From Mesorhabditis belari (Eukaryota; Nematoda; Chromadorea; Rhabditida; Rhabditidae), in NCBI GenBank assembly GCA_958450365.1, contig CAUEEP010000893.1, forward strand, positions 519,501-583,500: a stretch of DNA of 64,000 nucleotides. The letters are read 5' to 3'. Positions 1 to 9,214 of this stretch are shown here, one piece after another. Both the position numbers and the translations under genes were made by a program. Under the pieces are notes generated by a model. That model saw only the letters and a list, made by a program, of their open reading frames with translations, ran no database searches and was not told the origin of the DNA. Each line of letters opens with the position of its first letter. Position 1 is the first letter of the stretch.

Positions 1-362
1 GTGAGGGTTCGGCCACTTCCTTTTAACCTCTCGTATGATTTCCCCATCTTTCGCAATCGTTTTTCTTGCGAAATCCATTCGCGAATCATCTTTCTGCTGA
101 CTTGAAACTTTGTGCTTGCAACATTCTTTGAGATCGTCTTTGCAAATTCAATTGTTTCTAACTTAAACTCGATCGAATATGCCTTCCGTTTGTTTCCATT
201 CTTGAGCAGTTCCGCTTCGAGAGCCTCCAAAGCATTCTCCGAATCATGATTCATCTCGTTTTCATTCTCCTTTTCTCGCTCCTTGAAGATTTCAAAGTCG
301 TCTCCTTCATCTTTTCGAATATCTCGATACTCCTCCAGTGAATCCGTGCGAATTGGCAGCGC
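1..362 (-). CDS. Brinker/pogo-type HTH DNA-binding fragment, cut by window edge
   Basis: The minus strand is open from just after a TGA (363-365) to the window edge. The first part is acidic and charged. The second half, from about position 195 down, reads YSIEFKLETIEFAKT, then KFQVSRKMIREWISQEKRL. This is the pattern of a BrkDBD/CENP-B N-terminal helix-turn-helix (basic-hydrophobic helix, a V-S-K/R-x-I-R-x-W recognition helix). Such domains occur in pogo/Tigger transposases and in host genes derived from them. No catalytic part is visible because the frame leaves the window. No clear start: the upstream in-frame stop lies close to a TTTCAG-like acceptor (about 373-379), but the frame directly after that acceptor is closed. 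It may be an internal exon or a decayed copy. The family call is from motif only. Confidence 0.45.
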
Positions 363-519
363 TCAGCCATCAGCCCTGAAAATAAACACATTATTTATTT
401 TAAGACAAGAAACAAGAATTACAAAAAACACTAGTAGGAAAGAAATAATAACTTTGCACAATGATTTTTACAAGAAAATCTGGGTGGTAGCGGGATACGG
501 TAACATAGTGCATTTTAAG

Positions 520-641
520 AGTTTGGGTCTTCTATTAGAGACTGGTCTTCTAATAGAGACTGGTCTTCTATTTTTCAACCTCCCTTCAAAAGGGTCTTCT
601 ATTGGAGACTGGTCTTCTAATAAAGACTGGTCTTCTATTAG
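520..641. repeat. Direct repeats of GGTCTTCTATTAGAGACT-type units
   Basis: Five or six copies of a roughly 18-21 bp unit (core TCTTCTA with GAGACTGG) are spaced along this stretch, interrupted by a short TTTTTCAACC spacer. The same wording recurs in the TIR element at 33736-34682 and its partial copy near 10.5 kb, so this is probably a degenerate end of that MITE family. Confidence 0.5.
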
Positions 642-647
642 AATTAT

Positions 648-775
648 TACGGTATGTGTTATATCTCAAAAAATCACCCGTCCCCTCTACTTTAGTTTGA
701 TACCCAAGCGCGCAGAAACAAACGTACTGGGGTTGAGATATGAGCCTTTTTTTGGAGGGTAAACTTAGACTACGC
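648..775. repeat. Dispersed repeat, first of three copies
   Basis: The stretch from ATGTGTTATATCTCAAA to GGAGGGTAAACTTAGAC recurs in inverse orientation at 19195-19322 and, shorter and more diverged, in direct orientation at about 20046-20140. It contains no coding signal that I can support. It is likely a mobile-element fragment of unknown class. Confidence 0.65.
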
Positions 776-835
776 GGGATTCGAATCACTACAAAAATGC
801 GATCCGTTCCGTAGACAAGCACACTACTCGCTATA

Positions 836-2400
836 CAGTGCGTTTCAAATTCTTAAACGCACCCTCTAAAATAGCGGATTTTGCATTTTAACCACCGCTA
901 CAACTATTAATCTTTTTCTATTAGAAAGAGCATGTCTTAAAACCTAAATAACACGAAAAAGAAGCATACTGTAAAAAGTAAAAATTTTCAAAATAGAAAC
1001 TTTTTGCTAAATCGACCGTTTCAAATTCTTAAACGCACTATGAAAATATTTTTATTTATCGACACAAATTAAAAATCAAAGGTTAAAAATCAAAACTAAT
1101 AATCTGTACACGCACCAGAACGATTAATTACTTGAAAAATGCGGTCTGGCATTGAATTGATGAGGTTTTGAAGAGCAGAGACGTCGAGATCGCTCCAGGC
1201 CGAAAAAAGTGCTGCTTTAAGTGTAGAAACGTCTTGAAACTGACGATGATTCTTGTAGACAGCTTGGACAAGTATTTCCCATAAATTTTCTATCGGATTG
1301 AGGTCAGGAGACTGAGCGGGCCAGTCCAAAGTTGCAATGTTGTTGCTGTTCAGCCAGTCTCGGGTGTCTCCGGCTCGATGAATTGATGCGTTGTCGTATT
1401 GAAACAAGTCCGGAACGGTTGGATTTAGGAGCAAAAACGGCAACAAGCAATTGTTCAAGATATCTATCTAGTCATCCGATTCGAAACCATCTTCAGAGCG
1501 ACCGTTCCATCAGCACAAAAGGCGGCCCAAACCATCACAAAACCACCGTCAAAGTTTTGAGTTCCAAACACCATCGGATCACGTCGAAGATCCTTCCAAT
1601 AGTAGTCGACGCCATTGGGACCATCCCAATTTCATTTCTTCTCATCGGAAAAGATCACCTAAACGCTAAAAAAATAATAAAACATAAGCGGCTTTCTAAC
1701 CATAGATCAATCCTGATTCATATGAGCCTTGGCGAGCTCCAATCGGGCTTTCTTGTGCCAAAGCTTCACGACCGGCTGCATGTTCAATAATTGTCGATCG
1801 ATATGTGGATTTTCCGTGACGACTCGCCAAATTGTCGACTTCGAAGCGTCGATTTTCAGTTCTGTTTTCACTTCATTTATCGTTTTTCCGTGGATTTTGT
1901 TCACAATATGGCGTCTAGCTCGCGGCGTAAGCTTGGTTTCGGTCCTGGCTTCTTCTTTGGTGCAGAAACGAACTCGAACTTTCTATAATTTCGCACGGCA
2001 GAGTCGGATCGGCCAAAATTTTTTGCGATTTTCCTTATTCAGTCGCCAATCCTCAAACGGGCATCAATCTGCCCTTTATCATAATCCGTGAGCAGCTTTC
2101 CGTGTGCCATTTGCCTGGAAATTAACAAAAATTATAAATTTAATAAAAAGATATGCACAACAAAACGAAAAATTTCAAATAACAACAGCAAAGGCAGGTG
2201 CGTTTAAGAATTTGAAACGGTCGATTTAGCAAAAAGTTTCTATTTTGAAAATTTTTACTTTTTACAGTATGCTTCTTTTTCGTGTTATTTAGGTTTTAAG
2301 ACATGCTCTTTCTAATAGAAAAAGACTAATAGTTGTAGCGGTGGTCAAAATGCAAAGTCCGCTATTTTAGAGGGTGCGTTTAAGAATTTGAAACGCATTG
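836..2400 (-). mobile_element. Tc1-family transposon, 1565 bp, TA-flanked, IR/DR-type ends
   Basis: The element begins CAGTGCGTTTC at 836 and ends with the complement (GAAACGCATTG) at 2400, flanked by TA on both sides (834-835 and 2401-2402). The terminal inverted repeats are about 203 bp (836-1038 and 2198-2400). Each arm carries the 22-bp motif CGTTTCAAATTCTTAAACGC(AC) twice in direct orientation, once at the outer end and once at the inner end. This is the IR/DR arrangement known from Sleeping-Beauty-like Tc1 elements. The outer motif is also a palindrome (GTGCGTTT, 9-nt spacer, AAACGCAC). The interior codes on the minus strand for a broken transposase. The site is a paralogue of 14514-15019, where no insertion is present. 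Confidence 0.93.
1096..2110 (-). pseudogene. Decayed Tc1-type DD34E transposase
   Basis: Translation on the minus strand from the ATG at 2110 gives a Tc1 HTH region (KIAKNFGRSDSAVRNY), then NKIHGKTINEV and TIWRVV (1707-1904), then DEKK and YYWKDLRRDPMVFG (about 1560-1650), then the catalytic end QYDNASIH and WPAQSPDLNPIENLWE (1096-1458). The last two motifs give a D and an E 34 residues apart. The frame is broken by stops within the HTH region (GD-stop), after NQD, near VIF and after DEKK, and by a one-base frameshift near 1925-1935. Several stops fall where Tc1 proteins normally have Trp. It cannot encode an intact enzyme. Confidence 0.9.
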
Positions 2401-2402
2401 TA

Positions 2403-2848
2403 TGACGATCCCGTCGAAAGAAAAGCATAAACTAAGCTCAAGAGTGTATAGCAAAGAGTTTGATGCCAGAAATCTCGCGTTTGCGAGCTATTCAGCAGAT
2501 TTTGATTACAGATTCGGATTCCCCGTTCGATTTTCTATCGGATAGGCTAAGTCTTGTTTCAAAGATCTCACGGTGACCCAGTACTCTTTCCAAGTTAAGT
2601 GAGCTTGGGGTTGAAGTTAGAGCTGCAAGCTCGCTAGAAATAGCTCTATCAACAACTACTTCTCGGAGAACTTGTAACACCTATTCTAACCCGGATCGGC
2701 CTAGTAAATGTGCCTACAACTGGCCATTAGACTGTGACTAGAGGTGATACTGAGAAGTACCGACTCTCTTATCTATCTAACTCATTTTCTCATTGTCAGG
2801 CAATTCTCATTGATGAGACCGGCTACCTCGCATTCAGTTATCGATTTG
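2403..2848 (+). pseudogene. Duplicated chemoreceptor fragment (intron 2 plus part of exon 3)
   Basis: Together with 778-833 on the other side of the Tc1 element, this stretch matches 14514-15019, which is intron 2 and the first half of exon 3 of the chemoreceptor at 14-17.7 kb. The copy keeps the acceptor (CATTGTCAG, 2791-2799) and exon start (AILIDETGYLAFSYRF, 2800-2848). It then leaves the homology mid-exon and meets a stop. It is therefore a gene-fragment duplication, not a working exon. A 62-residue minus-strand ORF occurs in both copies (2492-2680 and 14663-14851) but has no recognisable feature. Confidence 0.8.
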
Positions 2849-3064
2849 TAAAATTTTGATAATCTAGGTCTCATTTCGATTTGTCACCTTGATTTCGTGA
2901 CCTTCCGTTGTTAATCGAATAGCGTTTTGTTCTTGTGCCTATCAAGGGATAGAGCAAGGCTGATCTCCCCCAGATTTCCATCTTTTAAATCAATTCACTC
3001 AAAGTCACAGTGTTTATTGTTTGTTTGTACTTGTTGTCAATTTAATGTGAAGTTAAATCGAACT

Positions 3065-4534
3065 TTATTGCTTTGTAATCGATATTTGACGCTCTTTCGC
3101 GGCCACGGTAGTGCTCGCGACGGATTTCGATTTAGATTTCGAGGATTTTTTCGAGGGTCGACCGAGCACGAGAAGGGTTGTTAAGCTGAAAAGCTTTTGG
3201 ATCAAGAATCAGACTACATTAGTACATAGAATCAACCTTTCAATCTAAACCCTACCCATTTGCTATCATCAAAACGAGCGGCACGATCGTTTTGATCAAA
3301 AATAGAGGCACTGCTTTTGAGAGGCTATGCAACCATGCATCGCCGATCAATTGGAAAAATATGGCGGTTCCGGTTGAGATCGCTGTGAAACCGTGGCTGA
3401 AACACATCTAAATCTCAATTTTGAGCAAGAATATGTTAGTTTTCAAATACCACATTTTAGAGAATTCATTGTTTTATAGGTACAGTACTGGACAATGAAA
3501 TATCATATTTAAAAAACGATCGTCACTTTCGCGCGTCTATAACTCCCTTGTCTTTGAGCTTAAACTATTAGTGTTATGCATTTTCTGAAAGCTCTTTTCA
3601 AAGGCTACACAATGGTAATATTAATATTTAAAAATATGGTAAAGACAAGGGAGTTACAGACGCGCGAAAGGGACGATCGTTTTTCAAATATGATATTTCA
3701 TTTTCCAGTAGTGTAAATGCAACGCTTAAAGTCTAGACCTTGAAAGCCTGGTAGTCAAGACCAGGTTCAAGCCAGGACTGGTTTTTGACTCTGACAGTTT
3801 TCTAGAATTTCCCAAATTTCCCAACTGCTAACCCACCATGACTGTGAGCCGAAAATGCGCCCGATTGATCGCTGGAGCGCTTAGCTTTTTCTAAAACAAT
3901 ATCTCAAATAGTAAAATAGGGTAGGCTGGTTGGATTATCATATACCATTTTCGACTTGATTCGCCAGAAAGTTGTCAAATCAAGGAGCAATCCGACACAA
4001 ACAATAACGAGAACTGCAGTTTGATAGATCACTATCAAAATCGCCCACAGGGGTCCAAAAGCGACTGCCATGAAGGTCCACGGGGCGTAAAAGATTACGT
4101 TACCAGCTGAATCATAAATTTAGAAATAGATTTAGAAATTGTTGATCAAACGAACGAGATAATTGAGCATAAATAACCCCGGTCGATGGCAGGAGAAGAA
4201 TGAATCCGACTTGCAGTAAAGCAAAGGAGTTTATTTTCTGAATGAATGTGATAAACTTTAGTCTTAGGCTTAGGCTTAGGCTCAGGCTCAGGCTTAGGCT
4301 TAGGCTTAGGCTTAGGCTTAGGCTTAGGCTCAGGCTCAGGCTTAGGCTTAGGCTTAGGCTTTGCCTCTTACATCATAATATTTCCCCTCCAAAGCGCCGG
4401 CGAAGAAACGATTGACACTCAAAAAGAATTGCGCAAGAATCATGCTGAAGAGAAAGGAAACGACGATTGGGGTAATTGCGAAGTTCATGTATTCTAAGAA
4501 TAAAAGATCTTCATCACCTCCGAGACAAGCATTT
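3065..4534 (-). CDS. Nematode 7TM chemoreceptor (Srx-like), 5' exons not found
   Basis: Six exons with closing phases: 4372-4534, 4156-4237, 3946-4106, 3837-3890, 3256-3407 and 3065-3185 (TAA at 3065-3067). They give about 242 residues. The first exon has an extracellular Cys (ACLGGDEDLL) followed by a TM3-like segment FLFSMILAQFFLSVNRFFA. Next come a TM4 (VGFILLLPSTGVIYA), TM5 (ILIVIYQTAVLVIVCVGLLL then DLTTFWRIKSK), TM6 and TM7 (FLIKTIVPLVLMIANG), and a basic, Ser/Lys-rich tail. This is the plan of nematode chemosensory GPCRs, expected in cilia of sensory neurons. About 70-80 N-terminal residues (TM1-TM2) are missing: exon 1 enters in phase 2 and upstream is a repeat-rich stretch with a maT insertion. 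Introns carry a MITE (3483-3713) and a telomere-like array (4261-4361). Subfamily assignment is tentative. Confidence 0.75.
3483..3713. mobile_element. MITE with 75-bp inverted repeats, TA target site
   Basis: The left arm starts CAGTACTGGACAATG and the right arm is its complement (CATTTTCCAGTAGTG), with TA on each side (3481-3482 and 3714-3715). The arms match over about 75 bp including TTCGCGCGTCT and ACTCCCTTGTC. No ORF. The CAGT start and TA site suggest a Tc1/mariner-mobilised element. It lies in an intron of the minus-strand receptor. Confidence 0.9.
4261..4361. repeat. Interstitial telomere-type array (TTAGGC/TCAGGC)n
   Basis: About 16-17 consecutive hexamers of TTAGGC with scattered TCAGGC variants. 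TTAGGC is the telomere repeat of most studied nematodes. The array lies entirely inside the intron between 4237 and 4372 of the receptor. Because that gene is on the minus strand, the transcript would read GCCTAA. Confidence 0.95.
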
Positions 4535-4999
4535 CTGAAATTTTTCTGAACCTTCTGTCAAAAACGATTCTCTCTTGCTCAAGAGCTGAAGTCAGAGCCC
4601 AAAACTCTGTGATACCTACAGAGTAAGTCAGAAGAAAAGTACAGCACTCATAGTGTTGTGCTTAACGCATCTTTTTGGCTTTCTAAGACAATACATTAAG
4701 CTGAAAAGCCCAAGCTGAAAGGAAAAACAACAATTAACCATAAAATCTACGCTTAATTTTACATAGAATAGAAGAATCGTAACATTTTTGAATGACTTTA
4801 ACAACTTTAGCCGAAAAGTACAAAAAATGCTATTCAACACGATGCTGAGAAGCAGTTAAATTCGAGTTTAGGGCTCCTAAAAATCGTCTTTTTCCGTCTT
4901 TTTCTGGATTCCCTATAGATATTTATACATTAAGTCAGAAGAAAAGTACAGCATTTACTAAACAAGTTATCAGAAAAAAGTGAAGTTTTGTTGATTCAG

Positions 5000-5070
5000 C
5001 TAGTCGATCCCAACCGCGACCCGAAACCAATCGGCATCGAAACGGAAAGAGGACAAAATTTGAGACAAAG
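5000..5070 (+). CDS. Lone exon-like stretch, unrecognised
   Basis: A good acceptor (TTGATTCAG, ending at 4999) precedes an open stretch LVDPNRDPKPIGIETERGQ followed by NLRQ and a possible donor (AAAG/GTTTGC at 5070/5071). The composition is coding-like and differs from the AT-rich surroundings. No neighbouring exon could be attached, so this may be the residue of a gene disrupted by the repeats around it. Confidence 0.3.
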
Positions 5071-5146
5071 GTTTGCTAGCAGCAAAAAGATCTAATATGC
5101 ATATTTAGCCGTGTAATTACAGCAATAATACAGGGTGCGGCATATA

Positions 5147-5648
5147 CAGGGTGCGTCATAATTATTGCAACAAGAGTTCAAAGACCGTTTGTGATGTCAA
5201 GGATGTGATGTCATGGACGTGTAAAGCCAATAACAATCAAAATTGGACCTTCATGCAAGATGGAGCTCCCGCTCACACGAAGAAGACGGTTCAGGACTGG
5301 TGTGTGGCCAACTTTCCCTCAGTGATCACCAAGGATGAATGTCCTCCAAACTCACCGGATCTCAATGTGATGGACTTTTCCATTTGGGCAATCTTAGAGG
5401 CTAATGTCTGCTCTTTGACCAAAGGATGGAAGGCGACTCCTCAAGATGACATTCGGGCCGCAGTGGAGGCATATCCGAACCGATTAAGGGCTGTTATCAA
5501 GGCAAAAAGGCGGTCATATCGAAGATCTCTTGTTTCCTTATTTGTTACTGTTAAATAAAGCTATTTCTGTTTAAAAATCTTCTTCCAGTGAAACTTCTTG
5601 GTGTGCAATGCCTTGAGTATCTTGTTGCAATAATTATGACGCACCCTG
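5147..5648 (+). mobile_element. maT-type (DD37D) mariner-superfamily remnant, 502 bp
   Basis: Terminal inverted repeats CAGGGTGCGTCATAATTATT and its complement, about 28 bp, with TA on both sides (5145-5146 and 5649-5650). The internal ORF keeps only the last part of the transposase: FMQDGAPAHT and PPNSPDLNVMDFSIW, giving two Asp residues with 37 residues between them, the maT signature. The N-terminal half is missing, so this is an internal deletion derivative. A second, partial TIR copy (CAGGGTGCGG) abuts on the left at 5131. Confidence 0.9.
5190..5558 (+). pseudogene. Truncated maT transposase, C-terminal catalytic part
   Basis: The frame runs from within the left end of the element to TAA at 5556-5558. 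It contains the second catalytic Asp (QDGAPAHT), the third (MDFSIW) and the usual basic C-terminus (AVIKAKRRSYRRS). The HTH domains and the first catalytic Asp are absent. It is a non-autonomous relic. Confidence 0.85.
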
Positions 5649-6187
5649 TATAGTGTTGCGCTTAATGCATTTTTTGATTTTCTAAGACAATACATTAAGC
5701 TGAAAAGCTGAAAAACGACAATTAATCATGAAATCTAAGCGTAATTTTATATAGAATAAAAAAACCGTAACATTTTTTAATGACTTTAACAACAAAAGTA
5801 CAAAAAATGCTATGCTGAAATGCTGAAAAACAGTTAAATTCAAGTTTGGGGCTTCTAAAAAATCGTTTTTTTCGTTTTTCTGTCTTTTTTTGCATTAATA
5901 CGTTTTTAGAGTTAATTACCATAAAATTAAGTGCTTTTTGAGCTCCATTATTACAAGCGCGAGGTTATCGTGGCTAGCAAAAATGGGCACATTTTTTCAA
6001 GAGCAGCAATCGCGTTTAAAGTCTTATATGGAACGAATGAAGTTTTAAATTTTCACGTAAATTCATGACTATGTTCAAAAGGCTTTGGTGCTTGTGAATA
6101 CTTTCATTCAGTCAGTTCAGATCAAACAAGGTGAAAAAGCCAGCACCTAACCTGCCATTGCTTTGTCTGATCTAGTCACGAAAAGGG

Positions 6188-6392
6188 TACCGTAATAGTA
6201 GTACAGCCCAAGCTTTGCCTAAATTCCTCGAAATCTCTCGAACCGCTTATCAGAGCCTATCGATGTGGGGTCGGAAAATGTAGCTGACGATGAGATCTGC
6301 TGGGGGATTAGAGTGTTGAGCTTCTGGGAAAACTTGGAAACTGTAAAATAGTCCTCAACACGGCTCGAACTACTATTCGAGAAAAATAGAAA
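6188..6392. repeat. Dispersed 205-bp MITE-like repeat, copy 1
   Basis: Shares long blocks (AATGTAGCTGACGATGAGAT, GAGTGTTGAGCTTCT) with two copies at 43227-43437 and 43582-43789. The 43-kb copies show terminal inverted repeats (TACCGTATNCTCTCTAATAG). This copy keeps short, degraded ends (TACCGTAATAGTAGTAC / GAACTACTATTC). Confidence 0.75.
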
Positions 6393-6676
6393 ATTCGAGT
6401 CGTTTTCGAGGACTCAATCTATGCACTCACTTGTTGAAGATACAAGCAATTTCAAAATAGAACTGAAGACTCATCAGACTTCGTAGGAGATGCTCGAGAA
6501 ACAGAAAATAACCGCAAGCTTTTGAATATGTGCTCGAATTTTGTCGGATATGAAAGAAGGCGGCCAAGTTCACCACCCAACAGATGGTGCCGAGCTGGAA
6601 TTCGTTGTTTCAAATTGTATTTCCAAACAACCATAACTAGTTTTGTTAGTTTCAAAAAATGTCTAAAATAAGACTA

Positions 6677-7545
6677 ACTTGAATACAAATTTGACTACAA
6701 ACTTGAGTATACTTGACTATAAACTTGACTACAAACTTGTCTACAAACTTGACTATAAACTTGACTACAAACTTGTCTACAAACTTGTCTACAAACTTGA
6801 CTACAAACTTGTCTACAAACTTGACTATAAACTTGGCTACAAACTTGGCTACAAACTTGAGTATACTTGACTATAAACTTGAGTATACTTGGCTACAAAC
6901 TTCTCTACAAACTTGACCACAAACTTGTCTACAAACTTGACTATAAACTTGACTACAAACTTGTCTACAAACTTGGCTACAAACTTCAGTATACTTGACT
7001 ATAAACTTGACTACAAACTTGTCTACAAACTTGACTATAAACTTGGCTACCAACTTGAGTATACTTGACTATAAACTTGAGTATACTTGGCTACAAACTT
7101 CTCTACAAACTTGACCACAAACTTGTCTACAAACGTGTCTAGTTTCAAAAAATGTCTAAAATAAGACTAACTTGAATACAAATTTGACTACAAACTTGAG
7201 TATACTTGACTATAAACTTGTCTACAAACTTGACTATAAACTTGACTACAAACTTGTCTACAAACTTAACTATAAACTTGACTACAAACTTGGCTACAAA
7301 CTTGAGTATACTTTACTACAAACTTGTCTACAAACTTGGCTATGAACTTATTCAGTTATTCAGCTGTATTTCCAGTTGAACGTTTTCAAACAAGTATAAC
7401 TGGTTTGGTTAGTTTCGAAACTTGTCTAAAAACAAGACAACTTCTCTACAAACTTGGCTACAAACTTGAGTATACTTGACTACAAACTTGACTACAAACT
7501 TGTCTACAAACTTGTCTAAAAACAAGACTAACTTGACCACAAATT
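6677..7545. repeat. 12-bp minisatellite (AACTTGACTACA)n with higher-order copies
   Basis: About 870 bp of near-continuous units AACTTG(A/T/G)CTA(C/T)A. A second-level repeat is visible: the leader AATGTCTAAAATAAGACTAA plus the following units occurs at about 6659 and again at 7151, and the block CTTCTCTACAAACTTGACCA recurs at 6900 and 7098. Both strands stay open (repeats of DYKL/VYKL, TNLS, SQVC), which follows from the period being divisible by three and is not evidence of a gene. Confidence 0.95.
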
Positions 7546-9061
7546 GACTACAAACAAGTTTAACTTGGTTCCAAATTAGGTTGAATTCAAAAGTAGGTTG
7601 AAATTTGTATAACTTTAGATCAACCCACCAAAAAAATCGTCACCGCCACCCAAATATCGGTGCTCGTGTTTGCTAATAGTGGGTTTTCGTCTTCGCTGGA
7701 CATTGTTAGCCAAATAACTTCTCGAATTTATTCAAATAACTTCTCAAATTTAGACATAACTTCTCGAATTCAGGCAAATAACTTCTCAAATTTTCGTATC
7801 TACCCAAATGAGTCAACCAATAGACCAAAACCATAAAATTACCTCCAACTTTTGGAGGTAATTTTGTGTTGGAGGTAAAGTTCGAGGTTAATTTATGGGT
7901 TCGACAAAAAAAAACGGAAAAAACGTTCAATTTCGTTTTCATTTCCTCAACCCTCAATTTGCAAAAAGTAAAGGGGAAATCAAATAAAAGCTTTTTCGTA
8001 TTTCAAATCTAGAATGGGTTCAATATCCCGAAAAATTAGTTTTTTCTCCGTTTTCCTCATTTTTGAATCTTTTAGCCATATCAAAATAGGAACCGTATTG
8101 GAATTATTAGATCAAAATAGGAACCGTATTGGAACCGTATTGGAACCGTAGAATTTCGGTGCTCCGATTTCACTAAAACCATTTGAAGGGTGAGACAGAT
8201 TCGAAATTGTTTGTTGTTTGTTCTAAATACAATGTTGAAAATAATTGAACTTTAATTTGCTGCATTATCTTATCAAAGCTGGATACTTTCTTTTAAATCT
8301 GGGGAGATTAGCTCGTTCTTAAATCGACATGACTCGAATGACTCTCAACTTTGTAAGGTTATATAAAGATTCTGGAAGCCCGAATCAGTTAGAAAATGGG
8401 CTCGGCTACAGGAGAAATATTCAAAAATCAGCTCGCAAAATTTCAAAAGGATTCATTGAGTTCTCGCTGAGCTAGACCCTCAGAAGATTGCAAAGATTCA
8501 AAAATTTTGACTGTTCTTTGCCAATTTCTTTGACAAACAAGGAAATGACCTTGAAAGTTTCGGATAAAAGAAATGCTTTTTTGGAAGTTCTAACAGATTA
8601 TGTTTATCCAAAGTTATACAAAGTTGAAAAAGCGATAGTGACGTTGAAGATCCAGAACAACGATGATGAGAAAGCATGAGATTGAGAGAGCCGGGAGAGA
8701 TGAACTGCTGTACCGAGTCTCAGTCGGTCTGCGCCATTCCGACGCATCTCGCGGATCTAAAAGCTCATTGAATCAAACGAGAAATGGATATTCGATGAAT
8801 AAAAGTATCTAATCATCTACTAAACTTTAGCTCTAATGTTTTCGAGCAGCAGGAATGTTCCAAACGGACCTTAGAGCCTGTAAGTTAGTCAAACCAGAGC
8901 CAGGTCAGGAACTTTTCTGATCTAGAACTGCAGTAAAGTCTCCTCAGTACCTGGAAGACCTGGAACACGCTGAATGAACGAAATTAATTCAATCGATTTC
9001 ATTCAATGAATGAAAACGGAACTTTTCTTTTTACTTATAGAAAAGAAAACCCCGAACTCAC
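7546..9061. other. AT-rich intergenic stretch with short local repeats
   Basis: Contains a four-unit repeat of AACTTCTCRAATT (7711-7800), a small inverted repeat around 7839-7880 (CCTCCAACTTTTGGAGG), and three copies of GGAACCGTATT near 8089-8150. A 63-residue ORF (8488-8679, ending NDDEKA) is coding-like but has no splice partner or recognised domain. Otherwise I see nothing. Confidence 0.5.
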
Positions 9062-9125
9062 CGTCTCCGGGTTTTGCCAAAACGATTGCTGTCAGTAACA
9101 AAAGACCCAGCAATTTTTGAAGCAT
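9062..9125 (-). CDS. First exon with signal peptide, secreted protein of unknown type
   Basis: ATG at 9125-9123 opens MLQKLLGLLLLTAIVLAKP, then GDG. It is a textbook signal peptide with a short basic start, a Leu-rich core and an Ala-x-Ala-type end. It runs straight into a consensus donor (ACG/GTGAGT at 9062/9061). The exon exits in phase 1. Downstream exons on the minus strand (below 9061) could not be fixed with confidence. Possible acceptors lie near 8970 and 8885. A small secreted peptide or neuropeptide-like precursor is possible. Confidence 0.4.
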
Positions 9126-9214
9126 TTTGGCTACGATTGATTGCTTTTAGGTTGGAAAATAATATAATATAGTCTGTAATCTCTGCAGTCCAAAATGTGA
9201 TCAAAATGGTGGAA

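Larger units (their letters stand above)
4640..5900. repeat. Pair of about 240-bp direct repeats flanking a maT insertion
   Basis: The stretch 4648-4890 is repeated at 5651-5880 (shared blocks TAAGACAATACATTAAGCTG, TGACTTTAACAAC, CAGTTAAATTC). A third, broken copy lies in the MACPF gene intron at 40624-40680 and 41159-41190, with the A-tract between its halves. The maT element at 5147 sits at the left boundary of the second copy. Class unknown. Confidence 0.75.

Noticed and set aside
283..762. 159-codon plus-strand ORF at the left edge
   Set aside because: It is antisense to the HTH fragment and then runs through repeat units.
1096..2110. Alternative genetic code (TGA as Trp) in the Tc1 transposase
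   Set aside because: TGG is used for Trp elsewhere in the same gene, TAG also appears, and host genes use TGA as stop; decay explains it better.
6679..7053. Repetitive ORFs (YKLD/TNLS/SQVC repeats) over the minisatellite
   Set aside because: They are a by-product of a 12-bp period, open in several frames on both strands, without splice or start context.
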